Below, piece by piece: positions 53,468-63,647 of a stretch of 64,000 bases of DNA; position 1 is the stretch's first letter, and the number at the start of each line of letters is the position of its first letter. The position numbers and the translations under genes were made by a program. The stretch is from Streptomyces rubradiris (GTDB taxonomy: Bacteria > Actinomycetota > Actinomycetes > Streptomycetales > Streptomycetaceae). The DNA lies in contig NZ_BNEA01000015.1 of the NCBI RefSeq assembly GCF_016860525.1, forward strand, positions 806,001 to 870,000. The letters run 5' to 3'. The notes beneath the pieces are model-generated. The model made no database searches and was not told the DNA's origin. It was given only the letters and a program-made list of their open reading frames with translations.

Positions 53468-54463
53468 TCAGGCCGTCGCGGTGGCCGGGGCGAGACGGTT
53501 CAGGACGTCCAGGGCGAGGTTGCGGGCGAGGGGCACCTTGTAGGCGTTGTCCCGCAGGGGCTCGGCGTGCGCGAGTTCGAGGGCGACGGCTCCTTCGAAG
53601 GCGTCCGGTGTGGCGGGGGCGCCGAGCAGGGCGAGTTCGGTGTGCCGGGCCCGCCAGGGGCGGTGGGCGAGCCCGCCGAAGGCGATGCCCACCTGGTCGA
53701 CGATCCCGTCCGCGACGCGCAGCGCGACGGCGACGGAGGCGAGGGCGAAGGCGTACGACGCCCGGTCGCGGGCCTTGCGGTAGGCGGAGGGCACGCCGGC
53801 GGTGGCGGCCGGGAGCAGCACGGCGGTGATCAGTTCGCCGGGGCGGATCCAGGTGTCCCGTTCGGGGTGTTCGCCGGGCAGCCGGTGGAAGTCGGCCACC
53901 GGCAGCCGCCGGGTGCCCTCGGGGCCGTACAGCTCCACCTGGGCGTCCAGGGCGGCGAGGGCGACGGCCATGTCGGAGGGGTGGGTGGCGATGCACCGCG
54001 CGGAGTGGCCGAGGACGGCGTGGTCGCGGTGGACGCCGTCGCGGGCGCCGCAGCCGCTGCCCGGTTCCCGCTTGTTGCAGGGCTTGCCGAGGTCCTGGAA
54101 GTAGGGGCAGCGGGTGCGCTGGAGGAGGTTGCCGCCGGTGGTGGCGGCGTTGCGCAGTTGGGCGGAGGCGCCCGCGAGGAGGGCCTGGGACAGGGCGGGC
54201 CAGCGGTCGCGCACGCGCGGGTCGGCGGCGAGGTCGCTGTTGCGGACGGTGGCGCCGGCGCGCAGCGAGCCGTCGGGCAGTTCCTCGATGGTGTCCAGCG
54301 GCAGCCGGCCCACGTCGATGAGGACGGTGGGTTGTTCCACGCCGAGTTTGACCAGGTCGACCAGGTTGGTGCCGCCGGCCAGGTAGCGGGCGCCGGGGTG
54401 GGCGGCGTGGGCCTCGGCGGCCTCCTGGAGGGTGCCGGGGCGCAGGTATGCGAAGCCGTTCAC
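53468..54463 (-). CDS. Xanthine dehydrogenase-family FAD subunit with extra Fe-S cysteines (PaoB-like)
   Basis: A 331-aa FAD subunit. Flavin motifs: YLAGGTNLVDLVKLGVEQP and TTGGNLLQRTRCPYFQD. The loop PCNKREPGSGCGA, with RCPYF before it, supplies the four cysteines of the additional [4Fe-4S] cluster that marks PaoB-type subunits rather than XdhA. The GTG at 54463 overlaps the Fe-S subunit stop (GTGA). It passes electrons from the molybdenum centre to FAD. Confidence 0.87.
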   Translation of the reverse strand: MNGFAYLRPGTLQEAAEAHAAHPGARYLAGGTNLVDLVKLGVEQPTVLIDVGRLPLDTIEELPDGSLRAGATVRNSDLAADPRVRDRWPALSQALLAGASAQLRNAATTGGNLLQRTRCPYFQDLGKPCNKREPGSGCGARDGVHRDHAVLGHSARCIATHPSDMAVALAALDAQVELYGPEGTRRLPVADFHRLPGEHPERDTWIRPGELITAVLLPAATAGVPSAYRKARDRASYAFALASVAVALRVADGIVDQVGIAFGGLAHRPWRARHTELALLGAPATPDAFEGAVALELAHAEPLRDNAYKVPLARNLALDVLNRLAPATATA

Positions 54464-54990
54464 TCGATCACGTCCTCGATCGCCTCGACGATGCGGGGGT
54501 AGGCGCCGCAGCGGCAGAGGTTGCCGCTCATCCGCTCGCGGATCTCGGTCCGGTCCAGCGGGACGGGCCGGCCCGAGGGGGCGGCGGGGTCGGTGACGTG
54601 GGAGGGGTGGCCGGCGGCGGCCTCGGCGAGGAGGCCCACGGCGGAGCAGAGCTGGCCGGGGGTGCAGTAGCCGCACTGGAAGGCGTCGCGGTCCAGGAAG
54701 GCCCGCTGGAGGGGGTGCGGTTCCTCGCCGTCGCAGCCGAGGCCCTCGACGGTGGTGATGTCGCTGCCGTCGCAGGTGACCGCGAGCAGCAGACAGCTGT
54801 TGACGCGGCGGCCGTCGGCCAGCACGGTGCAGGCGCCGCACTGGCCGTGGTCGCAGCCCTTCTTGGAGCCGGTGAGGTCCAGGTCCTCACGCAGCAGGTC
54901 CAGCAGGACGCGCCGGTGGTCGACGCGCAGGGTGTGGGGTTTGCCGTTGACCCGCAGGGTGACCTCGGAGTGGTGGGGTGCGCTGGTCAT
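54460..54990 (-). CDS. Xanthine dehydrogenase-family 2Fe-2S subunit (PaoA-like)
   Basis: A 176-aa iron-sulphur subunit with both [2Fe-2S] clusters visible. The plant-type ferredoxin cluster is KKGCDHGQCGACTVL with a later CLLL. The C-terminal cluster is FQCGYCTPGQL and NLCRCGAY. No Tat signal precedes it, so unlike E. coli PaoA it appears cytoplasmic; the ATG 54990 starts directly at the domain. It is first in the operon. The tandem repeat at 55036-55220 lies just upstream of its promoter region. Confidence 0.88.
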   Translation of the reverse strand: MTSAPHHSEVTLRVNGKPHTLRVDHRRVLLDLLREDLDLTGSKKGCDHGQCGACTVLADGRRVNSCLLLAVTCDGSDITTVEGLGCDGEEPHPLQRAFLDRDAFQCGYCTPGQLCSAVGLLAEAAAGHPSHVTDPAAPSGRPVPLDRTEIRERMSGNLCRCGAYPRIVEAIEDVIE

Positions 54991-55035
54991 GGGCGGGGAT
55001 GACCTTCCGGACGGACGATGCTGCCGTTCCCACCG

Positions 55036-55220
55036 CGTATCCAGTCGCCCCCGCCTCACACGTGCCGCCACGTATCCGGTCGCTCCCGCCTCACACGTCC
55101 CGCCACGTATCCGGTCGCCCCCGCCTCACACGTGCCGCCACGTATCCGGTCGCTCCCGCCTCACACGTCCCGCCACGTATCCGGTCGCCCCCGCCTCACA
55201 CGTGCCGCCACGTATCCGGT
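55036..55220. repeat. 35-bp tandem repeat with alternating 70-bp period
   Basis: Units begin at 55036, 55071, 55106, 55141, 55176 and 55211 (the last incomplete), each 35 bp, opening with CGTATCC(A/G)GTCG. Neighbouring units differ in two places (CACGTG versus GACGTC-type end; CCCCC versus CTCCC), and this pattern alternates, so the evolutionary unit is 70 bp. It lies between the end of the ABC exporter and the start of the aldehyde oxidoreductase operon. Tandem duplication by replication slippage is the likely origin. Confidence 0.9.
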
Positions 55221-55271
55221 CGCCCCGCCGCTCGCGTCGCGCCGCCCGTCCGGCGCGGGGCCCGGTGCCGC

Positions 55272-57170
55272 TCAGCCGGCCGGCGGTGCCATCACCGCGG
55301 CCGGTTCGCCGCGGGTCGCGAACTGGGTCCGGTGCAGCTCGGCGTAGCGTCCTCCCGCCGCCAGCAGCTCGTCGTGGTTGCCGCGTTCCACGATGCGGCC
55401 GGACTCCACGACCAGGATCTGGTCGGCGGCGCGGACGGTGGACAGGCGGTGGGCGATGACGACGGCGGTGCGATCCTGAAGCGCCTCGGCGAGCGCCTCC
55501 TGGACGGCCGCCTCGGAGGTGTTGTCCAGGTGGGCGGTGGCCTCGTCCAGGATGACCACGCGCTGGCGGGCCAGCAGCAGCCGGGCGATGGTCATGCGCT
55601 GGCGTTCGCCGCCGGAGAGCCGGTAGCCGCGCTCGCCGACGACCGTGTCCAGGCCGTCGGGCAGGGAGCGTACGACGTCGGTGAGCCGGGCCCGGCCGAG
55701 GGCGTCCCACAGCTCCTCGTCGGTGGCGCCGGGGCGGGCGAGCAGCAGGTTGGCGCGGACGGTGTCGTGGAAGAGGTGCCCGTCCTGGGTGACCATGCCG
55801 AGGGTGGCGCGCAGGGAGGCCGAGGTGAGGTCGCGGACGTCGACCCCGCCGATGCGGACCGCGCCCGCGTCGACGTCGTACAGGCGCGGCAGCAGCTGGG
55901 CGATGGTGGACTTGCCGGCGCCGGAGGAGCCGACGAGGGCGACGGTCTGACCGGGTTCGGCGCGGAAGGAGATGCCGTGCAGCACCTCGGTGCCGCCGCG
56001 GGTGTCGAGCGCGGCGACCTCCTCCAGGGAGGCCAGGGAGACCTGGTCGGCGGCCGGGTAGGCGAAGCGGACGTCGTCGAACTCGACGGCTACCGGGCCG
56101 TCGGGGACCTCGCGGGCGTCCGGCTTCTCCTCGATGAGGGGCTTCAGGTCCAGCACCTCGAAGACCCGCTCGAAGCTGACGAGCGCGCTCATCACCTCCA
56201 CCCGGGCCCCGGCGAGCACGGTCAGCGGGGCGTACAGCCGGGTCAGCAGCAGGGCGAGGGAGACGACCGCGCCGGGCTCCAGGGTGCCGTGCAGGGCGAA
56301 CCAGCCGCCGAGGCCGTAGACGAGGGCCAGGGCGAGGGCGGAGACCAGGGTGAGGGAGGTGATGAAGACGGACTGGGCGGTCGCGGTGCGTACGCCGATG
56401 TCCCGGACCCGGGCGGCGCGGGCGGCGAACTCCGCGGATTCCTCCTCCGGGCGGCCGAACAGCTTGACCAGGGTGGCGCCGGGGGCGGAGAACCGCTCGG
56501 TCATCCGGGTGCCCATGGCCGCGTTCAGGGCCGCAGCCTCCCGCTGCATCCGGGCCATGCGGCTGCCCATGCGGCGGGCGGGCAGCACGAACACCGGCAG
56601 CAGCACCAGCGCGAGCAGGGTGATCTGCCAGGACAGGGTGAGCATGACGGCGAGCGTGAGCAGCAGCGTGACGAAGTTGCTGACGACGCCGGACAGGGTG
56701 TTGGCGAAGGCCCGCTGGGCGCCGATCACGTCGTTGTTGAGCCGGCTGACCAGCGCTCCCGTACGGGTACGCGTGAAGAACGCGACGGGCATGCGCTGCA
56801 CATGATCGAACACAGCCGTTCTGAGGTCGAGGATGAGTCCCTCCCCGAGCGTCGCCGACAGACGCCGGCCGAGGATGCCGAGCCCCGCCTCGGCGACCGC
56901 GACGAGCGCGATGAGCAGGGCGAGCCGGATCACTCGGGCGGAGTCGTGCCCCGCCACGATCGCGTCGACGACGCGTCCGGCGAGCACGGGGGTGGCGACG
57001 GCGAGCAGCGCGGTCACCACCCCGATCAGGACGAACCGGGCGATGCCGGCGCGGTGCGGGCGGGCGAAGGCGGCGATCCGGCGCAGCGTGGCGCGGGCGA
57101 ACGGGCGACGCTGGGACTGCGCGTTCATCACGCTGTGCAGCTGCGTCCAGGCGGTGGTCTCCATGCTCAT
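55272..57170 (-). CDS. Multidrug-type ABC exporter (fused TMD-NBD)
   Basis: A 632-aa half-transporter of the MsbA/LmrA group. Membrane helices occur at about 45-315 (FVLIGVVTALLAVATPVLAG and LALVLLPVFVLPARRMGSRM). The ATPase has Walker A VGSSGAGKSTIAQ (about 420), Q-loop GMVTQDGHLFHD, signature LSGGERQRMTIARL, Walker B VVILDEATAHLD and H-loop VIAHRLSTVR. It exports a lipid or drug-like substrate. Control by a MerR-type (SoxR-like) activator is predicted from the promoter, and the transcript appears leaderless at ATG 57170. Confidence 0.88.
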   Translation of the reverse strand: MSMETTAWTQLHSVMNAQSQRRPFARATLRRIAAFARPHRAGIARFVLIGVVTALLAVATPVLAGRVVDAIVAGHDSARVIRLALLIALVAVAEAGLGILGRRLSATLGEGLILDLRTAVFDHVQRMPVAFFTRTRTGALVSRLNNDVIGAQRAFANTLSGVVSNFVTLLLTLAVMLTLSWQITLLALVLLPVFVLPARRMGSRMARMQREAAALNAAMGTRMTERFSAPGATLVKLFGRPEEESAEFAARAARVRDIGVRTATAQSVFITSLTLVSALALALVYGLGGWFALHGTLEPGAVVSLALLLTRLYAPLTVLAGARVEVMSALVSFERVFEVLDLKPLIEEKPDAREVPDGPVAVEFDDVRFAYPAADQVSLASLEEVAALDTRGGTEVLHGISFRAEPGQTVALVGSSGAGKSTIAQLLPRLYDVDAGAVRIGGVDVRDLTSASLRATLGMVTQDGHLFHDTVRANLLLARPGATDEELWDALGRARLTDVVRSLPDGLDTVVGERGYRLSGGERQRMTIARLLLARQRVVILDEATAHLDNTSEAAVQEALAEALQDRTAVVIAHRLSTVRAADQILVVESGRIVERGNHDELLAAGGRYAELHRTQFATRGEPAAVMAPPAG

Positions 57171-57177
57171 GCCGACG

Positions 57178-57208
57178 ACGGTAGGACCTCAAGCTTCGTT
57201 GAGGTCAA
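57178..57208 (-). promoter_or_regulatory. MerR/SoxR-type promoter of ABC exporter
   Basis: On the minus strand TTGACC (-35, 57203-57208) and TACCGT (-10, 57178-57183) are separated by 19 bp. That is the over-long spacing used by MerR-family activators. The spacer carries the perfect 8-bp inverted repeat GACCTCAA / TTGAGGTC around six bases (57185-57206), close to the SoxR box CCTCAAG-N4-CTTGAGG. The expected +1 falls at or next to the ATG at 57170, so the mRNA would be leaderless. Confidence 0.7.
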
Positions 57209-57260
57209 GGTCGGCGGGTTTTCACCCGGGGTTCGGCCGGCGCGGCCATCCTGGCGTGCC

Positions 57261-58199
57261 GTGACGATCTCCCGCCGCGTCCCCGTCCGCCGGGTGCTGT
57301 GCCTGGTGCCGCTCGCGCTGGTCGCCGTGGCCGCCGTACGGCACCGCGCCCTGCTCGCCGAGGGCTTCGGCCAGTTGCGCACCGCGTCCTGGCCGTGGCT
57401 GCTCGTCGCGGCCGGCGCCACCTGTCTGACCTGGGTGGCCGCGGCCGTCACCCGGCAGGGCGCGGTGGTGCAGCCGCTGCCGAAGGCCCGGCTGCTCGCC
57501 GCCCAGTTCGCGGCGGCCTCCGCCAACCACCTGCTGCCCACGGGGCTCGGCGCGAGCGTCGTGAACCTGCGCTTCATGACCGGGTGCGGGGTGCCGCTCG
57601 CCCGTTCCTCGGCCGCGCTCGCCCTGTATCTGCTGGCCGAGTCCGTGGGCCGGCTCGGTCTGCTGGCGGCGCTGCTGATCGCCTTCCCGGACGCGCTGCG
57701 GCCCGGGGTGCTGCTGCCGGACGACGCGGCGCTGCCGCTGCTGGGCGCGGCGGGCCTGCTGCTCCTGGCGGCCGCCGGCCTGGCCCTGGTACGGCCGCTG
57801 CGCGCGCGGGTGCGGTCCTTCGTCCGGGAGGCCCTGGGCGCGGCGCGGTCGGTGCACGCCCGGCCCGCCCGGGCGCTGGCGCTGTGGGGCGGCTCGCTGG
57901 CCTTCCCCGCGCTCCAGGCGGCCGGGCTGGCCGCGGTCGGCCGGGCGCTGGGGCTGTCGGTGCCGCCCGCCCACATGGCGCTCGCCTATCTCGCGGCGAC
58001 GGTCGCGGTGGCCCTGGTGCCCACGCCCGGCGGGCTCGGTTCCGTGGAGGCGGCGCTGATCGTGGCGCTGGTCGCGGTGGGCGGTCCGGCGGCGGTGGCC
58101 ACGGCGGTGGTCCTGGCCTACCGGATCATCACCGTGTGGCTGCCGCTGCTGCCGGGGGCGGTGACGCTGGGGGCGCTGGTGCGGCTGAAGGTCATCTGA
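57261..58199 (+). CDS. Lysylphosphatidylglycerol-synthase-like (UPF0104) membrane protein
   Basis: A 312-aa membrane protein starting at GTG 57261 with about eight hydrophobic helices (LVAVAAVRHRALLAEGF, LLVAAGATCLTWVAAAVTR, LAYLAATVAVALVPTPGGLG). The signature PTPGGLGSVEAALIVALVAV is that of the UPF0104/AglD flippase-like domain (PF03706). There is no aminoacyl-transferase domain, so it is only the membrane part. It could flip a lipid-linked molecule. It is divergent from the ABC exporter across about 90 bp that include the MerR-type promoter. Confidence 0.82.
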   Translation: MTISRRVPVRRVLCLVPLALVAVAAVRHRALLAEGFGQLRTASWPWLLVAAGATCLTWVAAAVTRQGAVVQPLPKARLLAAQFAAASANHLLPTGLGASVVNLRFMTGCGVPLARSSAALALYLLAESVGRLGLLAALLIAFPDALRPGVLLPDDAALPLLGAAGLLLLAAAGLALVRPLRARVRSFVREALGAARSVHARPARALALWGGSLAFPALQAAGLAAVGRALGLSVPPAHMALAYLAATVAVALVPTPGGLGSVEAALIVALVAVGGPAAVATAVVLAYRIITVWLPLLPGAVTLGALVRLKVI

Positions 58200-58225
58200 G
58201 GCGCCGGCGGCCCGCCGCGTCCCGC

Positions 58226-59458
58226 TCAGCCGGTGCTCACCCGTACCGGGCCGCCCGCGGGGTCGACCCGGTCGTGCCAGCGGGCGGTGAGGGTGAGGGT
58301 GCGGTGCGGGAGAGCGGTGCCGGGGAGGAGCCGGGCGCGGTGCAGGAGGCGGCCGTCCTGGTGGACGTACAGAACCGGGCGGGGCGGCGGGGTGCCGGTG
58401 CGCAGGAGGTGGCGGTCGGGCCGGGCCCCGGGGGTGACGCGGTTGGGGGTGATCCGGCGCAGCGGCGCGGACACCAGGACGGGCACCCCGGGGTCCGGCC
58501 AGGGGGCGCCCGCCAGGTGGTCCAGGACCGCGCGGGCCGCCCGGTCGCCTTCCAGGGCCGCGGTGCGGGCGGGCTCCACGGCGTGCAGCAGGTCGCCGGC
58601 GGCGAAGACGCCGGGGCGGGAGGTGTGCCAGGTGCCGTCGGTGGCGGGGCCGCGGGTGCCGGGGTCGAGGACGAGGCCGCCGCGCCGGGCCAGTTCGTGC
58701 TCGGGTACGAAGTCGCCGGTGAACACCACGGTGTCGCAGGGCAGGACCGCCGTACGGCCGTCGCGGTGGCGGACCCGGACGCCTGAGAGCCGTCCGTGGC
58801 CGAGCAGTTCGGTGACCGTGGCGGAGGTCAGCAGGGGGATGCCGTGGCGCAGCCGGGCCGCCTGGGCGCGGGCGCGGCCGGTGCGGGCCCGCGGGTCTTC
58901 CGTGATCAGGGCGACGACCTCGGTGCCGGCCGCGCGCAGGGTGCCGGCCGCCGCGTAGGAGACGTCCTCGGCGCCGACGACGACCGCTCGGGTGCCGATG
59001 TACTGTCCGAACAGGTGGACGGCCCGCTGGAGTTCGCCGGTGGTGTAGACGCCGGCGGGGCGGGTGCCGGGCACCAGGCGGGCGGCGCGGGGGCGTTCGC
59101 GGGCGCCGGTGGCGAGGACGACCGCCCGGGCCGCGACGGTCTCCGGCCCGCCGGGACCCACGGTGGTGAGCACCGGCCCCTCGGGCGCCCAGTCCAGTGC
59201 CGTCACCCCGGTGCGCAGGGTGGCGCCGGCCCGTTCGGCGGCCTCGGTCAGCAGCCGTGCGTAGCGGGGGCCGGTGAGCGGGCGGGTCCGGGTGCCGAAG
59301 CCGCCGTGGGTGCTGTACCGGGGCACCCCGCCGGGCTCGGGCTCGCGCTCCAGCACCTCCACCCGCCCGGCGCCGGCCGCGGCCAGCCGTGCGGCGGCGG
59401 TGAGCCCGGCGGGACCGGCGCCGACGACGAGGACGTCCACGTGCCGCACGGCGGTCAT
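58226..59458 (-). CDS. FAD/NAD(P)-dependent oxidoreductase, glycerol-operon partner
   Basis: A 410-aa flavoprotein. The N-terminal dinucleotide fold is VDVLVVGAGPAGLTAAARLA. A second NAD-type fold is AVVVGAEDVSYAAAGTLRAA, and the FAD-closing motif is HTSRPGVFAAGDLLHAVEPA. The C-terminal part is a short family-typical tail. Such proteins sit beside GlpA-type enzymes and FGGY kinases and are thought to pass electrons to NAD or quinone. Its ATG overlaps the stop of that GlpA-like gene (ATGA). It is the last gene of the three-gene operon. Confidence 0.83.
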   Translation of the reverse strand: MTAVRHVDVLVVGAGPAGLTAAARLAAAGAGRVEVLEREPEPGGVPRYSTHGGFGTRTRPLTGPRYARLLTEAAERAGATLRTGVTALDWAPEGPVLTTVGPGGPETVAARAVVLATGARERPRAARLVPGTRPAGVYTTGELQRAVHLFGQYIGTRAVVVGAEDVSYAAAGTLRAAGTEVVALITEDPRARTGRARAQAARLRHGIPLLTSATVTELLGHGRLSGVRVRHRDGRTAVLPCDTVVFTGDFVPEHELARRGGLVLDPGTRGPATDGTWHTSRPGVFAAGDLLHAVEPARTAALEGDRAARAVLDHLAGAPWPDPGVPVLVSAPLRRITPNRVTPGARPDRHLLRTGTPPPRPVLYVHQDGRLLHRARLLPGTALPHRTLTLTARWHDRVDPAGGPVRVSTG

Positions 59459-60854
59459 GACCGCGTCCCCCGTTCGAGCAGCTCGCGGACCGCCGCCCCG
59501 CAGTAGAAGCCCTGGCAGCGGCCGGCCCGGGCGCGGGTGCGGCGGCGCAGGCCCTCCAGGCCGCGCGGCGGGATGGTACTGGCGAGGGCGTCGCGGATCT
59601 CGCCCCGGGAGACCCGCTCGCAGGGGCAGACCAGGATGCCGTACTCGGGGTCGGCGGCGACCAGGTCGGCCCGCTCGCAGGGCCGGGGGGATGCCTCGCC
59701 GAGGTTCGGCAGGGTCACCGGCTCGAGTTCGCGGACCGGTCCGGGGTCGAGCCCGGCGCCGGCCAGCAGCCCGGTGACGTGGGCGGCGATGGCCATCGAG
59801 GCGGTCAGGCCGGTGGAGCGGATGCCGCCGACGGTGACGTACGCCTGCCCGGGGTGCGCGGTGATGCGGTAGTCCTCGCGCCCGGTGGCCGCGCGCAGCC
59901 CGGCGTAGACGGCGGTAACCTCCTCCTCCACCAGGGCGGGCAGGACGCGCCGGCCCTTCTCCCGCAGGGCCGCGAGCCCCTCGGCGGTGGATCCGGTGGC
60001 GTGCTTGTCGCGCAGGTCCTCGGCCGTGGGGCCGAGCAGGACGTTGCCGTGCACGGTGGGCGCGACCAGGACGCCCTTGCCGAGGGCGGTCGGCACGGGC
60101 AGCAGGATGTGCCGCACCAGGGGGCGGGCGAACGCGTCGTAGACCAGGAGCTGGCCGCGGCGCGGGGTGACGGTGAAGTCGTCATGGCCGAGGGCGCGGT
60201 CCAGGGTGTCGGCGTGCAGTCCGGCCGCGTTGACCAGGTGGCGGGCGTACAGGGCGCCCCGGCTGGTGGTCAGCCGGTGCCCGCCGTCCCAGGCCACGTC
60301 CCGCACGGCGGTGTTCAGGTGCAGGTCGGTGCCGGCGCGGACCGCCTGGGTGGCGTAGGCCAGGGTGGTCGTCCAAGGGCAGATGACGCTCTCGCCGGGG
60401 ACGTGCAGGGCGCCGAGCGCGCCGGGGCCGAGGTGCGGTTCGCGGGTGTACAGCTCCCCGGGGCCGAGCAGGGCGGTGTCGTGGCAGCCGTTCTCCTCGG
60501 CCTTGCGGGCCAGCCGGGGCAGGGCGGCGAGCTGCTCTTCGTCCCAGGCGACCAGCAGGGCGCCGACCCGTTCGACGGGGATGCCGGTCCGGGCGGCGTA
60601 GGCGCCGAGCAGGGTGTGACCCTCGCGGACCAGCCGGGCCTCCAGGGTGCCCGGGGTGGCGTCGAAACCGGTGTGCAGGATGGCGGTGTTGGCCTTGGAG
60701 GTGCCCTGGCCGACGTCGTCCTGGGCCTCGATCAGGGCGACGCGCAGCCGGGGGTGGCGGGCGAGTTCGCGGGCGATGGCGCAGCCGACCACGCCGGCGC
60801 CGACGATCGCCACGTCGTACGGCGTCCGCGGGAGCGGTCCGGTCGCGGTGACGG

Positions 60855-60858
<4 letters not shown>
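59455..60858 (-). CDS. GlpA/GlpD-type FAD oxidoreductase with BFD-like Fe-S end
   Basis: A 467-aa enzyme: FAD-binding N-terminus VAIVGAGVVGCAIARELARH, then VGQGTSKANTAILHTGFDA and the family's VNAAGLHADTLDRALG. The C-terminus is a bacterioferritin-associated-ferredoxin-like [2Fe-2S] domain (VCPCERVSRGEIRDAL and CQGFYCGAAVREL). It probably oxidises glycerol 3-phosphate or a similar polyol phosphate formed by the kinase upstream. The GTG 60858 overlaps the kinase stop (GTGA), and its own stop overlaps the next gene. Confidence 0.87.
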
Positions 60859-62285
<1,427 letters not shown>

Positions 62286-62460
62286 CGCGCGTCCTTTGCT
62301 CCGGCCCTGAAGACCACTGCTGCGGCCCTGAAGATCACCGCGCCAGCCTGCCGTCGCGGCGGCCCGGCGTCAAGCTCTTCCGGCGGGGGCGCCGGCCCGT
62401 CCCCACCGGCGGCCGGGCGCCGGGTCTTCCGCCTACCGCCGAGTAGGCCAACTGCCCATA

Positions 62461-62516
62461 CCAAGTGTTTGACTTGGCAACAATGGAGAGGGAGAAAGGT
62501 CACCTCTATAGTGACC
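62461..62516. promoter_or_regulatory. Two inverted repeats in the divergent kinase/TPR-like promoter region
   Basis: 62461-62477 is CCAAGTGTTTGACTTGG, a dyad with 6-bp arms that includes a TTGACT (-35-like) sequence. 62498-62516 is GGTCACCTCTATAGTGACC, a dyad with 6-bp arms around a TATAGT sequence. They lie between the FGGY-kinase operon (leftward from 62285) and the gene at 62599. They could be operators for one or both units. The 313-bp gap holds no gene. Confidence 0.5.
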
Positions 62517-62598
62517 GCCGACCACGCGAGACCGCTTCTTCACCGCCCAGGGGAGGGCCGTTGCTACGTCAGGTGCGCCGACGGCCGGGGGGCGGCTG

Positions 62599-63585
62599 AT
62601 GGCCAGGGACGCGGCCCGCCCCTCCTACGACCCCGCCGGTCCCGACCACGCGTTGCGGGCCGCGCTCCAGGAGCTGCGCACCGGCCGCTGGATGGCCATG
62701 CGCACCCTGCTGGCGGAGACGACCGAGTGGCCGCGCTGGACACAGCGCACGCAGGTCCTGGCGACGGCCGCGGCCGGCACCGACGTGGTGCGGGCCTGGC
62801 TCGCCGAGGAGCCGGACAGCGCCCACGCGACGGTGATGCTCGCCCGGGTCGGCGTGGAGCGGGCGCTGCGGGCCCGGCGGGAGAGGCACCGGCGCACCCA
62901 CGAGTTGTGGATCGAGGCGTGGGACGCGGCCCAGTCGGCCACCGTGGCCGCGCCCCGGGACCCGGTGCCCTGGGTGTGTCTGCTGGCCCTGGCCCAGCTC
63001 GATCCGGAGCAACGCTGGGAGGAGCACCGGGCCGCCCCGCCGGAGCCGATGCTGCCGCCGGGCCCCTGGGGGCTGCTGGCCGAGGCGGACCGGCGCGACC
63101 CGCTCAACCGCGAGGCCCACCACCGGATGCTCCAGTTCCTGTACGTGCGCGGCGGGCCGGGGCGGCTCACCGAGGCGTCCGGGTACGCGCAGTGGGCCGC
63201 GGGCCAGGCGCCGCCGGGCTCGGCGCTGCACCTGCTGCCGCTGTACGTGCGGGTGGAGCGTTACCGCCGGGACGGCGGGCAGGACGCGGCACTGGACCTG
63301 CACTGGGTGGGGGAGGAAGCGGCCCGGGAGGCGCGGCGGGCGCTGGAGTCCTGGTTCGACCGCACACGGCCCGGGGAGCGCGCGCTGCCGGACCTCAACC
63401 ACCTGGCCCACGCGCTGTGGGGTTCCCTCCAGTTCCGGGACGCGGCGCGGGTGTTCGAGGCGATCGGCCCCTACTTCACACCGCCGCCCTGGATGTACCG
63501 CACCCGGGACCGGGAGCGCGCGGCGGAGGTCTTCACGCAGGCCCGGGACCGCTGCCGGGCCGCCGCCGATGGCTCCGGTCCCTGA
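62599..63585 (+). CDS. TPR-like hypothetical protein
   Basis: A 328-aa soluble, helical, tryptophan- and arginine-rich protein. Repeated helical hairpins resembling tetratricopeptide repeats span about residues 15-300 (ALRAALQELRTGRWMAM, LARVGVERALRARRERH, DLNHLAHALWGSLQFRDAAR). It has a low-complexity N-terminus and no signal peptide. Similar stand-alone proteins are common in Streptomyces; the role is unknown. The ATG at 62599 follows a GGGCGGC-type sequence. Confidence 0.65.
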   Translation: MARDAARPSYDPAGPDHALRAALQELRTGRWMAMRTLLAETTEWPRWTQRTQVLATAAAGTDVVRAWLAEEPDSAHATVMLARVGVERALRARRERHRRTHELWIEAWDAAQSATVAAPRDPVPWVCLLALAQLDPEQRWEEHRAAPPEPMLPPGPWGLLAEADRRDPLNREAHHRMLQFLYVRGGPGRLTEASGYAQWAAGQAPPGSALHLLPLYVRVERYRRDGGQDAALDLHWVGEEAAREARRALESWFDRTRPGERALPDLNHLAHALWGSLQFRDAARVFEAIGPYFTPPPWMYRTRDRERAAEVFTQARDRCRAAADGSGP

Positions 63586-63647
63586 ACGCCGGGTAGCAGC
63601 ACGTCAGTTCGACACCGTTCGGCAACCACGATCCGGAGGTCCCCCGC

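Noticed and set aside
55036..55220. CRISPR-like repeat array
   Set aside because: The 35-bp units are contiguous with no unique spacers, and no cas genes are near; it is a tandem repeat.
54978..57170. Giant plus-strand ORF reaching into the UPF0104 gene
   Set aside because: It reads through the tandem repeat and antisense to the ABC exporter; only its end from GTG 57261 is a gene.
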